Below are positions 57,836 through 64,000 of a DNA stretch of 64,000 bases, piece after piece; the first letter of the stretch is position 1; every line of letters starts with the position of its first letter. Source of the DNA: Mesorhizobium comanense (GTDB lineage Bacteria > Pseudomonadota > Alphaproteobacteria > Rhizobiales > Rhizobiaceae); contig NZ_SCNN01000014.1 of assembly GCF_005503535.1 (NCBI RefSeq), positions 1 through 64,000 on the forward strand, written 5' to 3'. The notes beneath the pieces were generated by a model. The model was not told where the DNA came from. It worked only from the letters and a program-made list of their open reading frames with translations, and searched no databases. The position numbers were made by a program, and so were the translations under genes.

Positions 57836-59061
57836 GATTTGTCTCCGGCAATGATGTGCGGCGCGGCGCGATGCGGACCGCGGGCCGCCGCCCACAGCGC
57901 CATGAACGGCGTGGCCAGCAGCAGGAAGGGCGGCACCAGATGCGGAAAATAGATGCGCGTATCATGGATCGGGAAAACGGTGAACTTCGCCAGCGCGCCA
58001 AGCACGAGCGCGGCGAACAGGATTCCGGCCCGGCGCTCGAGACGAAAACCGGCGCGCCCAGCCGCGAACCAGCCGGCCAGCGCCAACACCGAAACGCCGA
58101 CCCAGCTGTTCATGCTGACGGCGCGCAGCAGAGATGTCGCGAACGCCTTGAGATAGGCGGTGAGCGAGAAAGCCGGTTCGAACCCGTCCATATTGTAATG
58201 TTGCTCGATGCTGGAGAACCACAGATGCGGCCACCAGCCGGGATGATGAGCCCAATGTGAAATGGCGAAATACGCGACCAGCGACGCGGCAAAACCCGCC
58301 AGCACGCCCCATGCCTTTTGCCGGAACACGACCAGCAGCACGGCGAAAACCGCAAGGAAAACAATATTGTCCGGACGCACCATGAAAGCCAGGAAGAGCA
58401 GGATCGCCGTCGCCACCTCGCGGCTTCTGACATAGGCGTAGAGCCCGCCGAGCAGCAGCGCGGAGGTAAGCAGGTCCGGTGTCGCAGCCCGCGCCGCATC
58501 GCCGAAATCAGCCATGATCAGCACCGCACCCGCAACCGGCGCCAAGGCCAGCGCCTTTTGCGAACGCAGCCAGAGCAACGCGATCGCGCCGAACAGGAGC
58601 ACGGAGAAAACCTGCACGAGGCGCATCGCCTCGACCGGCGACATCACCGTGCTCAGCGTCGACAGTATTTCGGCGTAGAGGAATTTTATCCGGTACATGC
58701 CGAGCAGCGAATGGAAATCGGCGGCATTGTCCGTCATGTGGCTGCGAAACCCGCCGCCATCGTCCGTCAGCGACTTGTATTCACCGGCCGAAACACCTGC
58801 CTTGACGGTGCTGTAGGCATAGTCGTGCAAGGCCTGCGCATCGGGATACGTGCCTTCCTCGGCAATGGCCAGATAGGGCAGCATGTCCCAGTTGGCATCG
58901 GGCATCACCCAGGCCGTGAACGCCGTCACGAGGATGTACAGCGCAAAAGCGGCAGCCCCGATCTGCGCCGCCAGGCGCGCGTAAGTCCCCTCGCCCCACG
59001 CCAGGCCGGCCTCGGTGAGCCGGTCGAACGGGTTTTTCGCAGCGGGAGACCTGGTCAGCAT
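57832..59061 (-). CDS. Polytopic membrane protein, candidate GT-C glycosyltransferase
   Basis: This protein of about 409 residues has ten or so membrane helices after a 35-residue N-terminus, and a first large periplasmic loop (VMPDANWDMLPYLAIAEEGTYPDAQALHDYAYSTVKAG) that holds Asp/Glu residues. That layout resembles polyprenyl-phosphate-dependent GT-C glycosyltransferases. No sequence family is certain. Its place in an operon with UbiA- and DprE1-like genes suggests that it transfers the lipid-linked sugar outside the membrane. The ATG at 59061 is used; a TTG four codons upstream is in frame. Confidence 0.6.
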   Translation of the reverse strand: MLTRSPAAKNPFDRLTEAGLAWGEGTYARLAAQIGAAAFALYILVTAFTAWVMPDANWDMLPYLAIAEEGTYPDAQALHDYAYSTVKAGVSAGEYKSLTDDGGGFRSHMTDNAADFHSLLGMYRIKFLYAEILSTLSTVMSPVEAMRLVQVFSVLLFGAIALLWLRSQKALALAPVAGAVLIMADFGDAARAATPDLLTSALLLGGLYAYVRSREVATAILLFLAFMVRPDNIVFLAVFAVLLVVFRQKAWGVLAGFAASLVAYFAISHWAHHPGWWPHLWFSSIEQHYNMDGFEPAFSLTAYLKAFATSLLRAVSMNSWVGVSVLALAGWFAAGRAGFRLERRAGILFAALVLGALAKFTVFPIHDTRIYFPHLVPPFLLLATPFMALWAAARGPHRAAPHIIAGDKS

Positions 59062-59086
59062 CGTTCTGCCCAATGAGCTTTCTTTT

Positions 59087-60559
59087 TTAGCGAACCTGGC
59101 TTTTGACGAAATCCTTCACGATCGAAACGATGCCGCGTGACAGCAAGCTGTCGAAGGCGTCGACGAAACGGTCGACATGCTCGCGCTGGCAGATCAGCGG
59201 CGGCTCGAGCCGGATGACGTTGCGGTTGTATTCGGTGAAGGCGACGAGCACGTCATAGTCGCGCAACAAAAGCGCGCCGACGAAGCCGGAGAGCGAACCC
59301 TTGAGCTTGTCGTCGAGCACACTGACCACCGGGCGCAGGACCATCGGCAAGGTCTGTGAGAAGTCGTGGAACTCCAGCCCGACCATCAGGCCCTTGCCGC
59401 GCACATCCTTGATGATCTTCGGGTATTTATCCCTCAGCGCCTGCAGGCGGGTCAGCAGATGGTCGCCGGTGACGGCCGCATTGTCGATCAACCCCTCGTC
59501 ATAGAGCACGTTGAGCGCCTCGATCGAGGTGACGCAGGCCTCGCCCATGCCGCCGAAGGTCGCCATGGCGTGGATCATCGCCGTCTTCGGCGTGCCGTAG
59601 GCCTTCATGTAGACGTCACGCTTGGCGATCATGGCGCCGACCGCCGCCTTGCCGCCGCCCAGCGACTTGGCGAGCGCGGTCACGTCAGGGACGACGCCAT
59701 GGTGCTCGAAGGCGTAAAAACGGCCCGAACGGCCATAGCCGCACTGAACTTCGTCCGCTACCCACAACACGCCATGGCGGTCGCAGAGCGCACGCAGGTT
59801 CTGCCAGTATTCCGCCGATGCCTGGATAATGCCGCCGCCGCCCTGGATGGTTTCCAGCACGATGACGCCCACCTCGGGGTCCGTGCGGAAAAGGCGCTCG
59901 ACAGCGCCGATATCTCCAAAGGGAATGCGCACCGTATTGTCAGCCATCTTGAAGTCGGCACGGTAGAGCTGGCCATCCGTGATGCCGAGAACGCCCTTTG
60001 TCTTGCCGTGGAAGGAATTCTCGGCGTAGACGATTTTCGGCCGCTTCGGGCCGGCCGCGCGCTCGGCAAGCTTCACCGCGGCCTCCATGGCTTCCGAGCC
60101 GGACGAGCCCAGGAACACCATGTCGAGCTCGCCGGGCGAGCATTTGGCGATGTTGTGCGCCAGCGCCGCCGCATATTGCGACATGAAGGCGATGGCGATT
60201 TCCTGGCGCTTCTCCTCCTGGAATTTTCTGCGTGCTTCCAGGATGCGCGGGTGGTTGTGACCGAAGGCCAGCGAGCCGAAGCCGCCGAAGAAGTCGAGGA
60301 TCTTGCGGCCGGTCTGGTCGATGTAGAACATGCCTTCGGCGCGCTCGATCTTGATCTTGTGGAAGCCGAGCAGCTTCATGAAATGCAGTTGGCCGGGGTT
60401 GAGATGCGCCTTGAACAGGTCGGTCATGCGGGCGACGTCCATCGCCTTTGCCTGCTCGACGCTGATCAGGTCGGGCTTGACGGTGGTGGCGGGCGACAGC
60501 GCCGGCGCACTGACCAGGGTACGCGCATTCGCCTGCTCCGGCTTGGCCATGACGGTCAT
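59087..60559 (-). CDS. Class III aminotransferase
   Basis: This 490-residue PLP enzyme has GSSGSEAMEAAVKLAER (phosphate loop), VLWVADEVQCGYGRSG (PLP-ring Asp) and ALAKSLGGGKAAVGAM (Schiff-base Lys). The N-terminal 70 residues are longer than in ornithine/acetylornithine transaminases and contain an FKAHLNPGQLHFMKLLGFH segment. It is 23 bases after the SDR gene in the same operon. It may aminate a sugar or another operon product, or simply be a diamine aminotransferase. The substrate is open. GGGAGATTTCGAG precedes the ATG. Confidence 0.88.
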   Translation of the reverse strand: MTVMAKPEQANARTLVSAPALSPATTVKPDLISVEQAKAMDVARMTDLFKAHLNPGQLHFMKLLGFHKIKIERAEGMFYIDQTGRKILDFFGGFGSLAFGHNHPRILEARRKFQEEKRQEIAIAFMSQYAAALAHNIAKCSPGELDMVFLGSSGSEAMEAAVKLAERAAGPKRPKIVYAENSFHGKTKGVLGITDGQLYRADFKMADNTVRIPFGDIGAVERLFRTDPEVGVIVLETIQGGGGIIQASAEYWQNLRALCDRHGVLWVADEVQCGYGRSGRFYAFEHHGVVPDVTALAKSLGGGKAAVGAMIAKRDVYMKAYGTPKTAMIHAMATFGGMGEACVTSIEALNVLYDEGLIDNAAVTGDHLLTRLQALRDKYPKIIKDVRGKGLMVGLEFHDFSQTLPMVLRPVVSVLDDKLKGSLSGFVGALLLRDYDVLVAFTEYNRNVIRLEPPLICQREHVDRFVDAFDSLLSRGIVSIVKDFVKSQVR

Positions 60560-60582
60560 CTCGAAATCTCCCCTTCGTCGCC

Positions 60583-61590
60583 TTACTCGGCAGGAACGTG
60601 TTTGGTGGCGACAGCGTGGCCGTCCTTCTTGGCGCGGTACTCGCTGTAGGCGGCGATCAGCATGTCCTCGTCGCGGTATTGCGGCACCCAGCCGAGCTGG
60701 CGCTCGGCCTTGGACACATCGAGCACGCATTCCTCGTCGGCGATCAGATATTGCTCGGGATCCATGATCGGCATGTTCATGAGGTCGAGCAGGTCGAGCG
60801 TGCGCTTGACCGCCCAGCCCGGCGTAGGAATCAGCAGCGATTTGGAGCCAGCATGCCGGATCAGGTCTCCCAGCAGCTTCCTGACCGGCGGCGGATTGAG
60901 CGAGCCGAGATTATAGGCCTCGTTGGGCACGCCTGCCTTGAAGGCGGCGCGGGCGGCTTCCGCGCAATCGAAAACAGAAATGAACTGGTAGGGGTTCCTG
61001 CCTGAACCGATCATCGGCACCGGCAAATTCCAGTCGATCAGCTTGAACAGTTTTTCCAGAATGCCGAGGCGGCCCGGTCCAATGATCAGGCGCGGCCGGA
61101 ACAGCGAGATCGACATGCCGCGCTTGCGCCATTCGCCAGCCAGTTCCTCGGTCTTCTGCTTCGACCAGCCATATTCGCCGAGCGGCGCGACCGGATGCTC
61201 CTCCGTCATCGGAAAGGTCACGGTGTGGCCGTAGATCATGTCGGTCGTATAGTGGACGAGCCTTGGCGCACCGGCCCTGTCCATGGCCTGCATGATGCGC
61301 TCGGTGCCGTGAAAGTTCACCGGGAAGAAGAAATCGTGCCGCTTTGCGTGCACCTGGATCGGCGACAGCATCTTGGCCGACAGGTTGTAGACCATGTCGT
61401 CGGCCTTCAGGCCAACGGAGGCGACCGAGGCCGGGTCCGTGACATCGCATTGGACGAAACGAACCGAGCGGTAGTGCGCAAGGTCGCTCTTGACGATGTC
61501 GGCAACGACGACTTCATCGCCATCGGCCACGAGCTTGGGCGCCAGGTGGCGGCCGACGAAGCCGTCACCTCCGAAAATGACATGTCTCAT
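60583..61590 (-). CDS. NAD-dependent epimerase/reductase (extended SDR)
   Basis: This 335-residue protein has VIFGGDGFVGRHLAPKLV (nucleotide loop), a catalytic YGWSK, and a FRPRLIIGPGRLGILEKLFKL substrate segment. It belongs to the extended SDR/3-beta-HSD-like group. It starts in the stop codon of the EamA gene (ATGA). In the operon it could carry out the second, NADH-dependent step of the DprE1-like epimerisation, although DprE2 itself is a classical short SDR of a different subfamily. Confidence 0.85.
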   Translation of the reverse strand: MRHVIFGGDGFVGRHLAPKLVADGDEVVVADIVKSDLAHYRSVRFVQCDVTDPASVASVGLKADDMVYNLSAKMLSPIQVHAKRHDFFFPVNFHGTERIMQAMDRAGAPRLVHYTTDMIYGHTVTFPMTEEHPVAPLGEYGWSKQKTEELAGEWRKRGMSISLFRPRLIIGPGRLGILEKLFKLIDWNLPVPMIGSGRNPYQFISVFDCAEAARAAFKAGVPNEAYNLGSLNPPPVRKLLGDLIRHAGSKSLLIPTPGWAVKRTLDLLDLMNMPIMDPEQYLIADEECVLDVSKAERQLGWVPQYRDEDMLIAAYSEYRAKKDGHAVATKHVPAE

Positions 61591-62021
61591 CGAACGGTCT
61601 CATTTGCAGGAATCTTGTCTGGCGAGATGGAAGCAGTCTGGTCTTCGTGCCCTCGCCCACTTTGCGCGATCAGCATCGTGCCGACGCAGATGCAGGCGAT
61701 GCCGGCGATGCGCCAGCCGTTGAGATCCTCGCGAAAAACGAAATAGGCGAAAACCGCGACCGCCACATAGGCGAGGCTGAGGAAGGGGTAGGCGAAGGAA
61801 AGCTCGACCTTGGACAGCACATAGAGGTGCGAGGCCATCGAAATCACGAAGGTGCAGAGGCCGAGGAACACCCACGGGCTGAAGACGATCTGCAGCAGTT
61901 TGACGAGCGGATTGGCGCCTTCGAACGAAATCGGCCCGAGCGACATCATGCCCTGCTTCAGCATCAGCTGCGCCGCGGCATTGGTCATCACCGTAAATAG
62001 AATGAAGACGATATATTTCAT
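61587..62021 (-). CDS. Small four-helix EamA/EmrE-like membrane protein
   Basis: This 144-residue protein has four membrane helices: YIVFILFTVMTNAAAQLMLKQGM, VFLGLCTFVISMASHLYVLSKV, SFAYPFLSLAYVAVAVFAYFVF and IAGIACICVGTMLIAQSG. The PFLSLAYVAVAVFA segment resembles the SMR/EamA group used by ArnE/ArnF, which flip undecaprenyl-phospho-aminoarabinose. In this operon it is a candidate flippase for a polyprenyl-linked pentose. An AT-rich 124-base gap upstream separates it from the FAD oxidoreductase gene and might hold an internal promoter. Confidence 0.82.
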   Translation of the reverse strand: MKYIVFILFTVMTNAAAQLMLKQGMMSLGPISFEGANPLVKLLQIVFSPWVFLGLCTFVISMASHLYVLSKVELSFAYPFLSLAYVAVAVFAYFVFREDLNGWRIAGIACICVGTMLIAQSGRGHEDQTASISPDKIPANETVR

Positions 62022-62145
62022 GTACGCTCATCCGCCCCGCAATGTCTCGTAATACAAACCTGAAAAGATTTCGTGAACTCACAAGAGTGTTTTGAGTAAA
62101 CCTCGGGATTAATTATTGACTAACCACGATTCATTCCAATTTTAT

Positions 62146-63495
62146 CTATTCCGCGGCCTCGGCGCCGCGCCGCCGCAGGTCGATGCTCGCGGCTGTCCGT
62201 ATCCAGAAGTCGGACATGAAGGCGGGGTCGCGCAACGCTTCCAGCCTCGGCCATTCCGGAAATGACGCTGCGAAGGTCGCGGCGCTCATGCGCGCATCCT
62301 TGTAGGGATTGACCGCTCCACCGGCCGCGATTGTGATGCGGTCGAGTTGCGTGAGCAGGGCAAGTGTCCCCGCGCCTCTGTTGGAGAAGTCCAGCGTCAG
62401 CGTGTAGCCGGGCCGCGGGAAGGACAAGAGCCCAGGCGAGCGGACGGCGCCGAAGCGCTTCAGCACCGTGAGGAAAGATCCCTGCCCGGCCCGCCTTGCG
62501 GCCGCCAGCATTTCAGGCACGACGATGCGCGCGGCATCTTCCGGTACCACGCTCTGATGCTGGAAAAGCCCCTTGGGACCATAGAGCCGGTTCCAGTCGC
62601 GCACGCCGTCGAGCGGAAAGAAGAAGCCCTGATAGCCGGCCTGCCGAGGCGTCGTCGAGCGGCCCTTCCTCCAGCGGTAGGCGGCATTGAAAGCAGTCAG
62701 GAACGGTCGGTTGAGAATGTTGAAAGGCGGCTGGAACGGCACCGAAAGATTGCCGCCCGCACCCGAAGCCGCATGCGAGCCATGTTCGGCATGGTTGCCT
62801 GTGAACAGCACCCCCCGGCCGCTCTTGCGTCCGCCCGCGAGCTGGTCGATCCAGGCCACCGCATATTCGTTGGCCTGGTCCGCCGCTTCGGCCAGGTCGA
62901 AATATTCGCCGAGGCCGCCAAAGGGCGTCGCCCTCTCGACGATATCGAGCGAATGCACCCGCATCAGCCGGATCGAAGCGGACAGGATCAGGCCGGTAAG
63001 GCCCATGCCGCCGGTCGTGGCCCGGAACAGGCGCGGATTGTCCGTGGCCGAGCAGCGATAGGTCTTTCCGTCCGACCTGAGCAGGGTGAACCCTTCGACA
63101 TGGCAGCCGAACGTGCCGCGACGGTGATGGTTCTTGCCGTGGACATCGTTGGCTATGGCGCCGCCCAAGGTGACGAATTGCGTGCCCGGAACGACGGCCG
63201 GGAAGAAGCCGTAGGGCGCGGCATGCGCGATGATGTCCGACAGCATCACGCCGGCATCCGCTTCGAGAACACCGGTCTCGGCGTTGAAGGCGCGGATGCG
63301 GCTCAGGCTTCGCATGTCGACGACCGCTCCGGCGCCGTTCTGGCAGGAATCGCCATAGGAACGTCCATTGCCGTAAGCCAGAAGCGACGCTTGCGTCACC
63401 TGGCCGCTCCTCAGAAGCGTGATGGCTTCTTCGGCCTGAATTGCCTTTGCGGCCGGCGGTGTGGCAAGGCCAAAGCTCTGGAACCGCTCGGCCAT
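62146..63495 (-). CDS. DprE1-like FAD-dependent oxidoreductase
   Basis: This 449-residue VAO-fold flavoprotein carries LAYGNGRSYGDSCQNGAG and LGGAIANDVHGKNHHRRGTFG, a hallmark of DprE1, the decaprenylphosphoryl-beta-D-ribose oxidase that makes the keto intermediate of arabinofuranose donors. It also has LTLDFSNRG in the substrate domain. NoeH, which acts in Nod factor arabinosylation in Azorhizobium, is of this type as I recall. The GGAGG ribosome site is clear. The gene begins 2 bases after the UbiA-like gene ends. Confidence 0.87.
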   Translation of the reverse strand: MAERFQSFGLATPPAAKAIQAEEAITLLRSGQVTQASLLAYGNGRSYGDSCQNGAGAVVDMRSLSRIRAFNAETGVLEADAGVMLSDIIAHAAPYGFFPAVVPGTQFVTLGGAIANDVHGKNHHRRGTFGCHVEGFTLLRSDGKTYRCSATDNPRLFRATTGGMGLTGLILSASIRLMRVHSLDIVERATPFGGLGEYFDLAEAADQANEYAVAWIDQLAGGRKSGRGVLFTGNHAEHGSHAASGAGGNLSVPFQPPFNILNRPFLTAFNAAYRWRKGRSTTPRQAGYQGFFFPLDGVRDWNRLYGPKGLFQHQSVVPEDAARIVVPEMLAAARRAGQGSFLTVLKRFGAVRSPGLLSFPRPGYTLTLDFSNRGAGTLALLTQLDRITIAAGGAVNPYKDARMSAATFAASFPEWPRLEALRDPAFMSDFWIRTAASIDLRRRGAEAAE

Positions 63496-63497
63496 GC

Positions 63498-64000
63498 CTA
63501 CCAGCCTCCGATAACCAGCAGTACCGCGCCGATCGCCACCACGATCTGGCTGCGCCAGTCGCGGATGATGAAGACGACCGGATCGTCGTTCATCTCGTCG
63601 CGCCGAGCCAGGATCCAGACCCGCATGGTCAGGTACAGCACGATCGGAGATAGCGGCCAGATCAGCCAGGGATGCGGATAGAGCTCACGCACCGCGACAC
63701 TGTCCATGTAGAGCGCCAGCACCAGCGCCGAGGAAAAGGCCGAAGCCATGCCCGCCTGCGCGACGATCTCCTGGTCCTCCGTGCGATAGCCTCGTCCGGC
63801 AATGCGCTCGCCGGGCGGAATGGCGGTGGTCCGCAATTCGACGAAACGCTTAACCAGCGCCAGCGACAGGAAGAAAAAGATCGAGAATGCGAGCAGCCAG
63901 AACGAGACGTTGACGCCTGTCGCGGCAGCCCCTGCCAACACACGGATCGTGTAGAGGCCGGCAAGCGTCAGCACGTCGACCAGCAGCATGCGCTTGAACG
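63498..64000 (-). CDS. UbiA-family prenyltransferase, 5' end off the window (partial)
   Basis: The visible 167 codons are the C-terminal part of a polytopic UbiA-family protein: TIRVLAGAAATGVNVSFWLLAFSIFFFLSLALVKRFVEL, then GRGYRTEDQEIVAQAG and two further helices. The KRFVELR...GRGYR pattern fits the decaprenyl-phosphate phosphoribosyltransferase branch (Rv3806c, NoeC). That assignment agrees with the DprE1-like gene next to it. The reading frame continues past position 64000, so the first gene of the operon is incomplete here. Confidence 0.8.
   Translation of the reverse strand, partial: FKRMLLVDVLTLAGLYTIRVLAGAAATGVNVSFWLLAFSIFFFLSLALVKRFVELRTTAIPPGERIAGRGYRTEDQEIVAQAGMASAFSSALVLALYMDSVAVRELYPHPWLIWPLSPIVLYLTMRVWILARRDEMNDDPVVFIIRDWRSQIVVAIGAVLLVIGGW

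Noticed and set aside
1..64000. tRNA, rRNA, CRISPR array, prophage or integrated element
   Set aside because: No cloverleaf, rRNA segment, regularly spaced repeats, integrase or structural phage genes were found by eye.

Overview
The window looks like chromosomal DNA of an alphaproteobacterium of the order Rhizobiales, most likely Mesorhizobium or a close relative. The evidence is high GC content, dense gene packing with many ATGA/GTGA stop-start overlaps, two intergenic mosaic repeats of the kind common in rhizobia (about 331-430 and 43951-44056), and the character of the genes. I see no rRNA, tRNA, CRISPR array, phage or insertion sequence. The genus is an inference.

Layout. 1-7.7 kb: a partial membrane protein, a small secreted HEVGH protein, a class III aminotransferase, a prolyl oligopeptidase and two tandem paralogous MFS transporters. 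7.9-14.3 kb: an MttB-family methyltransferase, an FAD/GcvT (dimethylglycine dehydrogenase-like) demethylase, an M24 protein that keeps the DddP DMSP-lyase residues, and a PhnD-like binding protein. 14.4-18.3 kb: a fatty acid desaturase with a divergent XRE regulator, a DUF1989 protein, and a betaine/homocysteine methyltransferase (bmt) behind a palindromic operator. 18.3-26.6 kb: general genes (amidotransferase, ECF sigma factor with VWA protein, chromate transporter halves, dienelactone hydrolase, CynX-like MFS with its GntR regulator). 26.6-39 kb: the core of the window, namely a QueG-like 2x[4Fe-4S] protein, a second MttB, a corrinoid protein, DUF1638, a small 'virulence factor' protein, MetV-like and MetF proteins, a methyl-THF:corrinoid methyltransferase and a RamA-like corrinoid activase. 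39-44.2 kb: an acyltransferase, a hydrolase, a LysR regulator and three tiny ORFs. 44.4-48.1 kb: a GlxA/GbdR-like regulator convergent with a TauABC-type transporter. 48.2-57 kb: a methyltransferase with a divergent ATP-grasp protein, small secreted proteins, a second FAD/GcvT demethylase, and a siderophore-interacting/PPOX pair with an AraC regulator. 57-64 kb: a seven-gene operon resembling decaprenyl-phospho-arabinose machinery (UbiA, DprE1-like, small flippase-like, SDR, aminotransferase, membrane protein, FkbM), cut off by the window end.

How the genes fit together. The core locus supplies, as separate proteins, the parts of a cobalamin methyl-transfer machine: two methyl donors' enzymes (MttB), a corrinoid carrier, a pterin-binding methyltransferase, a reductive activase and a homocysteine-binding methyltransferase. 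The last three plus the carrier correspond to the modules of methionine synthase MetH. The same perfect palindrome lies in front of bmt and of the pterin methyltransferase, which ties those two to methionine/SAM control. I propose that one corrinoid protein is a hub shared by a split methionine synthase and a quaternary-amine (or sulfonium) demethylation route, with MetF/MetV and the GcvT demethylases linking both to the folate pool. A new observation supports a hub: the five enzymes that would have to touch the corrinoid protein all carry Arg/Gly-rich basic tails, while the corrinoid protein has a strongly acidic N-terminus.
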